The notes under the pieces are model-generated. The model was not told where the DNA came from. It worked only from the letters and a program-made list of their open reading frames with translations, and made no database searches. A stretch of DNA of 64,000 nucleotides, from NCBI RefSeq assembly GCF_000429405.1, contig NZ_AUBU01000014.1:56001-120000 (forward strand), given 5' to 3'. Positions 18,901 through 26,749 of the stretch are shown here, in pieces. Positions within the stretch are counted from its first letter, which is position 1, and every line of letters begins with the position of its first letter. The stretch is from Algoriphagus marincola DSM 16067 (lineage in GTDB: Bacteria; Bacteroidota; Bacteroidia; Cytophagales; Cyclobacteriaceae). The position numbers and the translations under genes were made by a program.

Positions 18901-19051
18901 CAAGCCTACAGATCAAGCAGAGGAGGTCAGAGCAGAATTGACAGAGCAGATAGATGTTCAATTAGCAAGATTCAAGCGGCTCGAACAGGAGGAGATTTCA
19001 AAACTCCTGAATATTGAGGAGCTCAGAACTAAGCTGGATATTAAAAAATAA
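15989..19051 (+). CDS. Exported VPS10/sortilin-like Asp-box beta-propeller protein
   Basis: A 1020-aa protein with signal peptide MNKTKQLGLVMLFIASLF...AKAQ. Eleven Asp-box (BNR-type) motifs of the form S/T-x-D-x-G-x-x-W/F occur between about residues 75 and 700, for example TVDSGKTW, STDAGKSW, STDGGANW, STDGGKNW, SMDAGESW, SEDGGASW, TTDNGATW and SKDDGASW. Such repeats build sialidase-, xyloglucanase- or sortilin-type propellers. The tail (about 860-1020) is helical. Proteins like this are often annotated as glycosyl hydrolase, but I see no catalytic residues that prove it. The start is the ATG at 15989; the TTG 18 nt upstream would put charged-free extra residues before the signal peptide. 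The terminator at 19056-19087 follows. Confidence 0.85.
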   Translation: MNKTKQLGLVMLFIASLFLFEAKAQNVPDPQVYKALEWRLVGPFRGGRSDAVTGVSGSDHTYYFGSTGGGVWKTVDSGKTWKSVSDGYFGGSIGAVAVAESDTSVVYAGGGEKTVRGNVSFGYGIWKSTDAGKSWDRAGLDKSRFVARLRIHPENPDVVYAAVMGDIFKPDETRGVYKSTDGGANWEKVLYVSDVAGAVDLVLDPNDPETIYATTWEIKRTPYSLESGGPGSKMFKSTDGGKNWEDLTQKEGFPEGTLGIMGIAVSPLNSDRLYTIIENENGGVYVSMDAGESWTRTNEDRSLRQRAWYYSRIYADPQDEETVYVLNVSYHKSTDGGKTFKGANAPHGDHHDLWIDPNNNQRMAIADDGGAQISEDGGASWSTYMNQPTSQFYRVTTDNSFPYRIYGAQQDNSTVRIRHRIDGRGGITEDDWEPTAGGESGWIAPDPDNNDIVYGGSYGGYLTRVDHDKGITRSVNVWPDNPMGHGAEDMKYRFQWNFPIFFSPHDSDLLYTTSNQFHRSTDEGQSWEVFSPDLTRNDKSKLGPSGGPITKDNTSVEYYATIFTAAESPLKQGVIWAGSDDGLVHVTTDNGATWQNVTPSDMPEWLQINSIEASPFDPAEAYFAATGYKMGNYEPYLYKTKDYGKTWTKITSGIDPEHFTRVVRADPVKRGMLYAGTETGMYYSKDDGASWHSLQMNLPIVPITDLAIKENNLIAATQGRSFWIIDDLTVLHQAEPGIENKALHLFKPQDSYRIDGSSRSSNYAGTNRDGGVLVYYFMKEEPKDELRIEFMDSKDNVLRTFSTKGYNGDTLKVKTGSNEFNWNLRVEDAEGFDGLIMWAANLRGPKVTPGDYKVKMTLDGQSQVQPFKVLADPRYPSTQADLEEQFEFLMNVNRKLTETHQTIKLIRQYRAELDSMETKPANLEAIQAEMTEIEETLYQTKNRSGQDPLNFPIRLNNKLAHLNSIAGNGDYKPTDQAEEVRAELTEQIDVQLARFKRLEQEEISKLLNIEELRTKLDIKK

Positions 19052-19055
19052 GTTG

Positions 19056-19087
19056 AAACCTCCCTGATTTTTCAGGGAGGTTTTTTT
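19056..19087. terminator. Bidirectional terminator
   Basis: AAACCTCCCTGA and TCAGGGAGGTTT form a perfect stem with T runs on both strands, between the convergent Asp-box protein and rhomboid genes. Confidence 0.85.
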
Positions 19088-19715
19088 AGAATATCCTGAA
19101 ATTTTTGATTTGATCCACAAAGTCCAGCGCACTGTTTGGAGAGATTATTAGGATAAATAAAATCCCAAACAAAGCCCCGTATAAGTGAGCATCGTGATTG
19201 ATGCCGTCGCTATCCTGCTTTCCTTTGGTATAGGAATAAATTAGAAAAAGGGCTCCCAAGATAAATCCAGGCAAGCATAGAATTCCGAAAAGGCAAATAT
19301 CTGCCAGTGGAAGAATGATAATACTGGCAAAAACCGTAGCGGCAGTCCCGCCTGAGGCACCTAATGCTCGGTAATAGGAATTGTCCTGATGCTTCAGATA
19401 AGTAGGAATATCCGCAATGATTATCCCCAAGAGGTAGAATAGGATAAAGATGATCCCTCCCGTAGTACTTCCATATTTGAAAGCAAGAAACTGCTCCACA
19501 ACCCTTCCAAAGAAGTAGAAGGTAAACATGTTGAAGAGTAGGTGAATGTAGTCTTTATGAATAAAGCCTGATAAGATAAAGCGATCCCATTGCTTTCTCC
19601 GCTTGATCAAGTAGGGAGTGAACATCCAGCGTTCGATCAGTGGAAGGTTTGAGAAAGCCAAAAAGCTACTGATTGCCGTAATCGCAATAATGATAACCGT
19701 GATGGATACGTTCAT
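19086..19715 (-). CDS. Rhomboid-family intramembrane serine protease
   Basis: A 209-aa polytopic membrane protein with about six hydrophobic segments. The catalytic dyad is visible: Ser121 in GASGG and His177 in DAHLYGALFG. The supporting motif HKDYIHLLFNMFTFYFFG corresponds to the conserved HxxxxHxxxN block of rhomboids. Members cut transmembrane helices within the bilayer. It is last in the minus-strand block running from lipB, separated from the prenyl synthase gene by only 3 bp. Natural substrates are unknown. Confidence 0.92.
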   Translation of the reverse strand: MNVSITVIIIAITAISSFLAFSNLPLIERWMFTPYLIKRRKQWDRFILSGFIHKDYIHLLFNMFTFYFFGRVVEQFLAFKYGSTTGGIIFILFYLLGIIIADIPTYLKHQDNSYYRALGASGGTAATVFASIIILPLADICLFGILCLPGFILGALFLIYSYTKGKQDSDGINHDAHLYGALFGILFILIISPNSALDFVDQIKNFRIF

Positions 19716-19718
19716 GAT

Positions 19719-20705
19719 TTATTTTTCTCGGTGGACTAGGGCTTGTGTGATTTCCAGCAGGCTTTGGTAATACGGGTTTTCCGATTGAGCAAAAGTTTCC
19801 AAAAGCTCGAACCCGCTCTGGAAATATTCATTCATTCTATTTTCGGCTAGCTTTCGTACACCCAATTTTTCATAAAGCTCCTTGACGGCTTTCACTTTCT
19901 GCTCTGGATCAAATTCCTTCTTAGCTAACCAATCTTTCAAAACTTTCTCATCTTCACCATTTGCCAGCTCAAGTGCCTTAATCAAGAGGAAGGTTTTCTT
20001 GTTTGAAATGATATCTCCACCTACCTGCTTACCGAATTTTGCTTGGTCAGCAAATACGTCCAATAAGTCATCCTTAAGCTGAAAACCTACTCCGATATTC
20101 ACACCAAAGTCATACAAGCGCTTTTGATCCTCCTCTGAAGCTCTGCCCAGCATTGCCCCGAGCTTTAGAGCAAAACCCAAAAGCACCGCTGTTTTGAGTC
20201 GGATCATCTCGATGTATTCGTCTTCATGAACTTCATCTCGAAGTTCGAAGTTCATGTCTAGCTGTTGTCCTTCACATACTTCAGCCGCCGTCTGATTGAA
20301 TTCCTTAATAAGTTTACCCAGAATATCAGCCGGACTCGGCAGCAAGAGGTCATAGGCCCTTACTAGCATGACATCACCGGATAAAATAGCCACATTGGCA
20401 TTCCATTTTTCATGAACAGTGGCCTTTCCACGGCGGAGAGGCGCTTCGTCCATGATGTCATCATGCATCAGGGTGAAATTGTGAAAAACTTCTATTGCCG
20501 CAGCCTGACTGAGGATTTTTTCAGGATTATCTTGATAAAGTCCATAGGACAAAAGGCTGAGCAATGGCCGGATTCTTTTTCCTCCAAGTGACAAAATATA
20601 CCGGATGGGGTCATAAAGTTCATCGGGTTTTTTTCCGAATGAATAGGTACTGAGGAAATTCTCTAATTTATCTAGGAGTTCGGGTGCGATGGGGTTTTTC
20701 GTCAT
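19719..20705 (-). CDS. Polyprenyl diphosphate synthase (trans-isoprenyl)
   Basis: A 328-aa prenyltransferase that elongates allylic diphosphates with isopentenyl diphosphate. The first Asp-rich motif is MHDDIMDEAPLRRGK and the second is LKDDLLDVFAD. The size fits farnesyl/geranylgeranyl or longer-chain synthases; chain length cannot be read reliably, and the product may feed menaquinone or carotenoids. The start is the ATG at 20705; an upstream TTG at 20714 adds three residues. The 5' end overlaps the 3' end of rnr by 38 nt, indicating coupled expression. Confidence 0.9.
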   Translation of the reverse strand: MTKNPIAPELLDKLENFLSTYSFGKKPDELYDPIRYILSLGGKRIRPLLSLLSYGLYQDNPEKILSQAAAIEVFHNFTLMHDDIMDEAPLRRGKATVHEKWNANVAILSGDVMLVRAYDLLLPSPADILGKLIKEFNQTAAEVCEGQQLDMNFELRDEVHEDEYIEMIRLKTAVLLGFALKLGAMLGRASEEDQKRLYDFGVNIGVGFQLKDDLLDVFADQAKFGKQVGGDIISNKKTFLLIKALELANGEDEKVLKDWLAKKEFDPEQKVKAVKELYEKLGVRKLAENRMNEYFQSGFELLETFAQSENPYYQSLLEITQALVHREK

Positions 20706-22863
20706 TATCTGCAAATTCCAGGTCGATGGTTCTACGGTCGATATCGGTATTAACTACACGAACCGAGACTTTGTCGCCCAAAGTGATCATTTTTTTTGAT
20801 TTGGTTCCGATGAGTCGCATGTTTCGTTCATCGAATTCGTAGTAATCATCCGAGATATCTGATACCCGCACCATTCCTTCGCACTTTGTCTCAGTGATTT
20901 CTACAAAAACACCCCATTCGGTGACTCCCGAGACAATTCCCTCATAGTCTTTATCTTCTGCCAGCGACATATATTCCACTTGCTTGTATTTGATGGATGC
21001 TCGCTCAGCATCAGCGGCTCTTTTTTCTCGATCCGACGAGTGAAGACATTTTTTCTCCCAGTCTTCTGCATCAGGTGATTTTCCACCATCCAAGTAATGC
21101 TGAAGAAGTCTATGAACCATCATGTCAGGATAGCGTCGAATGGGCGAGGTGAAATGAGTATAATGGGCAAAGGCAAGGCCAAAGTGACCTTTTGGTTCGG
21201 TCGTGTATTTGGCTTTTGCCATGGATCGAATAGCAAGTTGCTCTAGCACATTCTGCTCAGGTTTTCCTTGAATCTCATCCATGAGCTTATTCAATGAACT
21301 AGATACTTGTCGTTCATTGTCTAGGTTGAGATTGTGTCCAAATCGCTTTGCAAATCCAGAAAAGACCTCTAATCGATCCATATCCGGCGAATCGTGCGTA
21401 CGATAGACAAAGGTATCCTTGCCGTTGTTCTTTTTGATGATAAATTCCGCTACATACTTATTGGCCAGCAGCATAAACTCTTCGATCAGTTTATGAATGT
21501 CCTTCCGCTCCTTGACCATCAAGCCTAGGGGAGTGCCTTTCTCATCCAGTTTGAATTTGACTTCAACCGTCTCAAAATTTACCGCACCGTTTTGGAAGCG
21601 CTGTTTTCTGATTTTTTTCGCCAGATTATTTAGATGGGTGACCTCCTCAAAAAAGTCACCTTCTTGCTTGTCAATATTTTCTTGAGCTTCTTCATAAGCG
21701 AAGCGCCGATCCGAGTGGATGATTGTTCTGCCTATCCAGTGCTTGAGCACTTTCGCATTTTCATCTAGTTCAAAAACACAGGCAAAGGTGAGTTTATCTT
21801 CATTTGGGCGAAGAGAGCAAAGGCCATTACTCAATCGCTCAGGAAGCATGGGAATCGTACGATCTACGAGGTAAACCGAGGTAGCACGATCGTAGGCTTC
21901 CCGCTCTAAGGCCGTTTTGGGCTGAACATAATGTGTCACATCGGCGATATGCACGCCTACTTCGAGATTTCCATTTTCCAGTCTTCGATAGGAAATGGCA
22001 TCATCAAAATCTTTGGCATCTGCTGGGTCGATGGTAAAGGTGGTTACCTCTCTGAAATCCTCCCTTTTTTGAATTTCCTTCTTGCTGATTTCTTCCGAAA
22101 TAGCATTTGCCTCAGCATCCGCTTCTTTTGGGTATTCGAAGGGAAGCCCAAATTCTGCCATGATGGAGTGGATTTCTACTTCATGGACTCCGGCTTTTCC
22201 TAATACTCGAGTTACCTTTCCGGTTGGGTTCTTATCACCTTCTCTCCATTCGGTCAATTTGACAACCACTTTCTCATTGTGCTGAGCACCCTCTAGGTCT
22301 CCTCGATGTACAAAGATGTCCTTATGCATCTTTTTAAAATCAGGAACCACAAAAGCGAAACGAGGGGAAATTTCCACTCTTCCGACAAACTCATCGCGAG
22401 CCCGCTCCAGAATTTCCAATACACGGCCTTCACTTCTTCCGCTTCGACCTTTATTTGGATAGACCATGACTCGGACGCGGTCATCATCCAGGGCTTGCTT
22501 GAGGTCTGCTTCTTTTACCAGGATATCTCCGTCTGTTTTTTCAGGGTCTTCAGGAACGATGTAGGCGAAGCGGGGATTTACATAATCCACTTTTCCAATG
22601 ATAAAATCCGGATCCTTTTTCGACGCGTAATAATTCCGTGGACTTTTGGATAGTGTGCCATTCTCTACCAGTTTGATAAGGATGGGTTCTACTGCATTTT
22701 TGGAGAGCGAGTCTCTAATTTCCAGTTTTTTGATAATCTGCTTTGCAGAGTATTCCTCTCCATAATGATTGTCTAAAAATGTTTTGATTTTTCTAGCCAA
22801 CTGCGAAGCACTGGGTGATTTGCCTCTTTGGTTGTTTTGGTTTCGATTAGATTTTCTTCCCAT
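20668..22863 (-). CDS. rnr: Ribonuclease R
   Basis: A 731-aa 3'-5' exoribonuclease of the RNB family that degrades structured RNA. Order of domains: N-terminal helix-turn-helix-like region (about 20-90), cold-shock/OB domains (about 70-225), RNB catalytic domain (about 255-580) with DPADAKDFDDAISY carrying the metal-binding aspartates, and a C-terminal S1 domain (YEGIVSGVTEWGVFVEI). The N-terminus is Lys/Arg/Asn-rich (GRKSNRNQNNQRGKSPSASQ). It is followed in overlap by the prenyl synthase gene. Confidence 0.95.
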   Translation of the reverse strand: MGRKSNRNQNNQRGKSPSASQLARKIKTFLDNHYGEEYSAKQIIKKLEIRDSLSKNAVEPILIKLVENGTLSKSPRNYYASKKDPDFIIGKVDYVNPRFAYIVPEDPEKTDGDILVKEADLKQALDDDRVRVMVYPNKGRSGRSEGRVLEILERARDEFVGRVEISPRFAFVVPDFKKMHKDIFVHRGDLEGAQHNEKVVVKLTEWREGDKNPTGKVTRVLGKAGVHEVEIHSIMAEFGLPFEYPKEADAEANAISEEISKKEIQKREDFREVTTFTIDPADAKDFDDAISYRRLENGNLEVGVHIADVTHYVQPKTALEREAYDRATSVYLVDRTIPMLPERLSNGLCSLRPNEDKLTFACVFELDENAKVLKHWIGRTIIHSDRRFAYEEAQENIDKQEGDFFEEVTHLNNLAKKIRKQRFQNGAVNFETVEVKFKLDEKGTPLGLMVKERKDIHKLIEEFMLLANKYVAEFIIKKNNGKDTFVYRTHDSPDMDRLEVFSGFAKRFGHNLNLDNERQVSSSLNKLMDEIQGKPEQNVLEQLAIRSMAKAKYTTEPKGHFGLAFAHYTHFTSPIRRYPDMMVHRLLQHYLDGGKSPDAEDWEKKCLHSSDREKRAADAERASIKYKQVEYMSLAEDKDYEGIVSGVTEWGVFVEITETKCEGMVRVSDISDDYYEFDERNMRLIGTKSKKMITLGDKVSVRVVNTDIDRRTIDLEFADNDEKPHRTRTPR

Positions 22864-22904
22864 AAAGGGTCTTGTTTAATTTAAATGATAAAAATTTCCC
22901 CGGT

Positions 22905-23654
22905 TTATTTATGTGATTTTTTGAGCTCCTCGAGGTGTACTATTTCTATTTCCATTTCATCCAGGGTAGGGTTCATTGCAAGGTACACTCTAGCGGTGAC
23001 TTCCACATCTTTGAGACAATACTTCTTGATTCGTTCCGTATCTTTTTCAAGGTGAAAAGTTGCATTTACCTGACTTCCGTCGAGGTCATCCTTGGAGGTA
23101 GGTATGCCAAATACCGATGCTATTAATTCTAGACGGGTGTAATATTTATAGTCCCCAAATTTCCAAAGTTCCATGGTATCAAGATGGCGGACTTCCCAAG
23201 GCTTTTTACCGGCTATTTGTAAGGGTTCAGGTAAAGGAACTCCCTGAATGAGCATTCGTCGACAAAGGTAGGGGAAATCGAACTCTTTGCCATTGTGTGC
23301 ACAGAGAACCCATTTTTTCTTTTGGAGTAACTCCGAAAAGGAGACTAATAGTTCCCGTTCGTTTTCATCTTGAAATACTTTCGATCTGAAGATCAGCTTT
23401 TTATCTTTCTTTTTCCATTGAAAATAGCCAACTCCAACACAAATGACTTGGCCAAATTCGGCATGAATGCCTGCTCGGTCAAAATATAGCGAGCCGGGTT
23501 CTATGAGGCCCTCGGGATCCTTTTGGAGATGTTGTTCTTTTTTCACCCATTCTTCTTTCAGTCGTTCATTGAGCTCATCAAACCGCCCTGTAAGAGAGGC
23601 TGTTTCAATGTCCAAAAACAATATATCGCCAAGTTGATCAAAAAAATCTGCCAT
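22905..23654 (-). CDS. DnaQ/YprB-like 3'-5' exonuclease (RNase H fold)
   Basis: A 249-aa predicted exonuclease. DEDD-type acidic residues are in the expected places: FLDIETAS (Asp and Glu), AHNGKEFDFPYLCRR (Asp) and YCLKDVEVTARVYL (Asp). The DIETAS...HNGKEFDFPYL pattern matches the YprB/PolB-exonuclease-like group, common as stand-alone proteins in Bacteroidota. Likely role is trimming DNA or RNA 3' ends; the substrate is not evident. It lies 6 bp after the 133-aa unknown gene and 41 bp before rnr, so it is in the same transcription unit. Confidence 0.85.
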   Translation of the reverse strand: MADFFDQLGDILFLDIETASLTGRFDELNERLKEEWVKKEQHLQKDPEGLIEPGSLYFDRAGIHAEFGQVICVGVGYFQWKKKDKKLIFRSKVFQDENERELLVSFSELLQKKKWVLCAHNGKEFDFPYLCRRMLIQGVPLPEPLQIAGKKPWEVRHLDTMELWKFGDYKYYTRLELIASVFGIPTSKDDLDGSQVNATFHLEKDTERIKKYCLKDVEVTARVYLAMNPTLDEMEIEIVHLEELKKSHK

Positions 23655-23660
23655 GGATTT

Positions 23661-24062
23661 CTAACTATGTAAAACCCCTTCCAATCCAAGTTCGGGTATC
23701 ATCCGCTGCAGTGAGGGGTGAAAACTGCCTGGAGTAAAGATAAACTTTTTGTCAAAAATCTGATCGAGGATGTAATAGCTCACCCAAAATTCATTGGTCA
23801 ATTCAAAAACTGCAGGGTCAATGGGTTCGATTTTAGCTATGCTTTGTGCCCCTAATTCCTCAATTAGATGACGTAGGGTGGAGGTTTTTCGTTGCTCTCC
23901 TTCCAATTCGCCATACCCTCTCGAAGTGATCATGACATTTTTGAGTTCGATCAGGTTGAGGTTGATGATGTAAACCGCCCAATCTTCCCCTGATTCCGTT
24001 TCCGTTTTTGCAATCGCTAGTTTTACTCCAGTCACTGGAGAAAAATCAATGTCTTTCTTCAT
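23661..24062 (-). CDS. Conserved hypothetical protein, 133 aa
   Basis: I do not recognise a characterised family. The protein is soluble and acidic, without signal peptide or membrane helix. The N-terminal part has beta strands (VKLAIAKTE, DWAVYIINLNLIELKNVMITSRGYGE) followed by helical segments and a C-terminal region FIFTPGSFHPSLQRMIPELG. Proteins of this look sit beside lipB or exonuclease genes in other Bacteroidota by my recollection, which I cannot check here. It lies 14 bp after lipB and 6 bp before the exonuclease gene, so it is in the same unit. Confidence 0.8.
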   Translation of the reverse strand: MKKDIDFSPVTGVKLAIAKTETESGEDWAVYIINLNLIELKNVMITSRGYGELEGEQRKTSTLRHLIEELGAQSIAKIEPIDPAVFELTNEFWVSYYILDQIFDKKFIFTPGSFHPSLQRMIPELGLEGVLHS

Positions 24063-24076
24063 CCTTTAATAATCAT

Positions 24077-24793
24077 TCAGACCCATTCCCATTCGAATAG
24101 ATCAGCGAGGTGTTTTTTTACTTTTTCTTTAGCCTCAGCCTCATCCACATGATGGCCAAGTTCAAGGTGGAGGGATGTGACCGCTTTGTCGTCAATGCCG
24201 CAGGGGACGATATGGCCAAAATATTCCAAGTTTGCGTTGAGGTTGAATGCAAATCCATGCATGGTCACCCATCTACTAGATTTAACACCCATGGCACAAA
24301 TTTTCCGTGGATTCTCCTGTTTGATATGATCGAGCCATACTCCTGTAAGTCCTTCGATTCGACCGGCTTCGACCTTGTATTCAGCAAGGGTTCGGATGAT
24401 GGCTTCTTCCAAAAAACGGAGGTACTTGTGAATATCCGTGAAGAAGTTTTCCAAATCTAAAATGGGGTACCCCACCAATTGTCCCGGGCCATGATAGGTG
24501 ATATCGCCACCCCGGTTGATCTTGTAAAATTTTGCCTGATGCTTTGCCAGACCTTTTTCATCCAGAAGTAGATTTTCTTGCTTTCCGCTTTTTCCCAAGG
24601 TATAGACGTGAGGATGTTCTACGAACAGCAGGTGGTTTTTACTGGTTTTTTGCTCGGAAAGTTCTGCTTTCCGATTTGCGATTTTCAGCTTGACTATCTC
24701 ATCAAAAAGTGACTCTTGATAGTCCCAGGCGGCTTGGTAGTCCATGGGGCCTAGGTCTATGAAATTCACTTTTTTATTGATAACTTCATTCAT
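24077..24793 (-). CDS. lipB: Octanoyl-[acyl-carrier-protein]:protein octanoyltransferase (lipoate biosynthesis)
   Basis: A 238-aa enzyme that moves octanoate from acyl carrier protein to lipoyl domains, the first step of lipoate synthesis. The LipB core GGDITYHGPGQLVGYPILDL is present, with the catalytic Lys171 in AMGVKSSRW and Cys198 in VPCGI. The start is the ATG at 24793: a longer reading from 24886 would overlap the divergent yraN start and add 31 residues with no family match. It is the first gene of the minus-strand block down to the rhomboid gene. Confidence 0.93.
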   Translation of the reverse strand: MNEVINKKVNFIDLGPMDYQAAWDYQESLFDEIVKLKIANRKAELSEQKTSKNHLLFVEHPHVYTLGKSGKQENLLLDEKGLAKHQAKFYKINRGGDITYHGPGQLVGYPILDLENFFTDIHKYLRFLEEAIIRTLAEYKVEAGRIEGLTGVWLDHIKQENPRKICAMGVKSSRWVTMHGFAFNLNANLEYFGHIVPCGIDDKAVTSLHLELGHHVDEAEAKEKVKKHLADLFEWEWV

Positions 24794-24872
24794 AATTCTT
24801 TCTCCGAAGTTGAAGTAGAAACCTTGCTTTAGGTGCATTCGTTCGGATTTTTCAAAATTAATCAAATCTAGC

Positions 24873-25229
24873 ATGGCTGAGCACAATGAGAGCGGAAAAC
24901 GCGCTGAAGAGTTGGCATGTGAATGGTTAGTATCGAAAGGCTATGAGCTTTTGGAAAAAAACTATCGCTACAAGCATGCTGAAATTGATTTGATCATGAA
25001 GTATCAAGGATTGTTGATTTTCATTGAGGTCAAATTCCGATCTGGTACCGGCTATGGCTTTGCAGAGGAATTTGTGGACTACGGCAAAAAAAAGCTGATC
25101 GTAAAAGCCGCAGATGCCTATATTCATGAGATTGATTGGCATAAAGATATCAGATTTGATATTGTCGGCGTTTATAAAGACAAATCAGGAAACATTAATT
25201 TCAAACAGTTTGAAGATGCATTTTACTAA
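24873..25229 (+). CDS. YraN/UPF0102 family endonuclease-like protein
   Basis: A 118-aa protein with the restriction-endonuclease-like fold of UPF0102. Family motifs are GKRAEELACEWLVSKGYELLEKNYR, AEIDLIM and FIEVKFR; the Glu/Asp and ExK residues would form a nuclease-type metal site. Its cellular role is unproven, though a Holliday-junction or DNA-processing function has been proposed for the family. It is divergent from lipB and its last 14 bp overlap the start of the SYLF gene. Confidence 0.9.
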   Translation: MAEHNESGKRAEELACEWLVSKGYELLEKNYRYKHAEIDLIMKYQGLLIFIEVKFRSGTGYGFAEEFVDYGKKKLIVKAADAYIHEIDWHKDIRFDIVGVYKDKSGNINFKQFEDAFY

Positions 25230-25767
25230 CACCCGCCCCACGAAACTCTTTTTGCTTTGCCTGAGCTTTTTGATGATTTCAACCTTTGCAAATGCTCAAA
25301 GCAGTAAAAAAGACCAACAAATTATAGAGGACTCCCAAGAGGCCAAAGCGGAATTTTTGGAGGACGATCCCACTATGAGTGAGCTTTTTGAAAATGCTTA
25401 TGGCTATATCATTTTACCCAATGTAGGTAAAGGCGGACTTGGAGTAGGAGGTGCAGCCGGAAATGGAGTGGCCTATGAGCAAGGCCAGTTTGTTGGATTT
25501 GCAAAGATGACTCAAATCACGATCGGCTTTCAGGCGGGAGGACAGGCCTACAGCGAGGTGGTGTTTTTTGAGGATGAAGAGTCTTGGGATAGATTCAAGA
25601 CTGGAAAGATAGAAATGGCTGCACAGGTCTCTGCTGTAGCTGCTGCATCAGGTGCTTCCGCCAATGCCGAATATGTGGATGGCGTTGCGGTTTTTACTCG
25701 AACGAAGGGAGGGTTGATGTATGAGGCTTCAGTAGGAGGGCAGCAATTCAAATTCCGAGAGAATTAA
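25216..25767 (+). CDS. Exported SYLF/Ysc84-domain lipid-binding protein
   Basis: A 183-aa protein with signal peptide MHFTNTRPTKLFLLCLSF...ANAQ and a SYLF (Ysc84 actin-binding/DUF500) domain. The glycine-rich core GYIILPNVGKGGLGVGGAAG and the C-terminal TRTKGGLMYEASVGGQQFK are typical. SYLF proteins bind phosphoinositides in eukaryotes; bacterial members are periplasmic with no settled function. The start at 25216 is chosen because the signal peptide begins there, and ATGCATTTTACTAA overlaps the yraN stop by 14 nt. Its stop overlaps that of the convergent gene by three bases. Confidence 0.88.
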   Translation: MHFTNTRPTKLFLLCLSFLMISTFANAQSSKKDQQIIEDSQEAKAEFLEDDPTMSELFENAYGYIILPNVGKGGLGVGGAAGNGVAYEQGQFVGFAKMTQITIGFQAGGQAYSEVVFFEDEESWDRFKTGKIEMAAQVSAVAAASGASANAEYVDGVAVFTRTKGGLMYEASVGGQQFKFREN

Positions 25768-26618
25768 TTGGCTCTTTCGCTTCGATAGATCAAATTTCCA
25801 TCCTTATCCCACTCGGCACGGATGTAGGGTCTAAAGTCATCCATGTAGGGTTCTTCTTGGTATTGAATCTCCCGCTTCCGAATAGCCCTCGCGTTGTTTG
25901 TGTCCCAATATTCTGTCCATAGACCAACTTTCTGCCCAAATTGGTACTCGCCAGTGACGGCTATTTGCTGATCTTCATAAAAGTGGAAAAAGTAGCCCTC
26001 TTCTAGTCCGTATTGAACAGGAATAATTTTTTCGATGGATTTACTGCTTTGATTATAATAGGTGATCCGTGACTCACGCGGCCACCCTTCTTCGAAATGA
26101 TTCTTATCCTGAAGAACATTACGCTGATCAAATAGCATCCAGGTTTTGTGCTTCATGCCATAGTAATACATCCCGCTTTCTACTACCACATCATTGATTC
26201 TTCGCTCGTACGGACCGTGAAGAAGATAGCCTTGGCCAGGTTGATAATTTTCATTTTGAATACTCTTTTCACCCGGATCATACCAAAATACATCCCGAAT
26301 GTACGGATCAGGTTGACGCTCGGCATCGGTGTAATTGAATAGTTCGACAATGTCTTGCCCTCTCAAATCCCTTCTGAGAAAGCCTCGTCGAGTTTTGATT
26401 CCGAAATAGATGTTTTTCCGAATTTTTTTCTTTTTGGCCTTTTTCTCCTCCTTTTCTTCCGAATCATCAAACAAAAGCAAAGGCATAGTTGTAGGAAGCA
26501 AGTAGGAATCCACTACTCCCGAGCTGTCTGGATCAGTTTTCTTTTCTTCAGTTTTTTGCCCAAAACACACGGATAGAGTACCCATGGTCAAAAGACTAAA
26601 CAGAATGAATTGCTTCAT
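25764..26618 (-). CDS. Exported YwqK/MORN-like repeat protein, hypothetical
   Basis: A 284-aa protein with a signal peptide (MKQFILFSLLTMGTLSVCFG). After a Lys/Glu-rich linker it has repeated short beta hairpins of the MORN or YwqK kind: LLHGPYERRIND, ESGMYYYGMKHKTWMLFD, ITYYNQ, LEEGYFFHFYEDQQIAVTGEY and FGQKVGLWTEYWD. Such repeats fold into an elongated beta sheet; no enzymatic motif is visible. The start is the ATG at 26618; the TTG six bases upstream adds only two residues. It is convergent with the SYLF gene and appears to be transcribed alone. Function unknown. Confidence 0.75.
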   Translation of the reverse strand: MKQFILFSLLTMGTLSVCFGQKTEEKKTDPDSSGVVDSYLLPTTMPLLLFDDSEEKEEKKAKKKKIRKNIYFGIKTRRGFLRRDLRGQDIVELFNYTDAERQPDPYIRDVFWYDPGEKSIQNENYQPGQGYLLHGPYERRINDVVVESGMYYYGMKHKTWMLFDQRNVLQDKNHFEEGWPRESRITYYNQSSKSIEKIIPVQYGLEEGYFFHFYEDQQIAVTGEYQFGQKVGLWTEYWDTNNARAIRKREIQYQEEPYMDDFRPYIRAEWDKDGNLIYRSERAN

Positions 26619-26713
26619 ACTCAATTAACGGTGATTTTCCTGCTGTATTCTCTTCAAAAATAACATTTCAAGATCAAATCTATCTGTTTGTTTAGAATTA
26701 ATAATCTTCTGCC

Positions 26714-26721
26714 TATTTTTG
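26714..26721 (+). promoter_or_regulatory. Promoter -7 element for the aminotransferase gene
   Basis: TATTTTTG matches TAnnTTTG, 28 nt before the ATG at 26750. A TTTG at 26687-26690 is a little far (23 nt spacing); TTTA at 26691-26694 has 19 nt spacing. Confidence 0.5.
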
Positions 26722-26749
26722 AGGAATTTGTAAAAAAACCTATCAAAAA

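Noticed and set aside
19086..24793. Frameshift between the exonuclease and rnr genes
   Set aside because: Both proteins are full length with intact motifs, and the 41-bp gap contains ordinary non-coding sequence.
24794..24886. Longer lipB start
   Set aside because: It overlaps the divergent yraN start and adds residues not seen in LipB; the ATG at 24793 gives the usual length.
25114..25215. N-terminal extension of the SYLF protein within yraN
   Set aside because: The signal peptide begins at 25216, and an earlier start would bury it and overlap yraN by over 100 bp.
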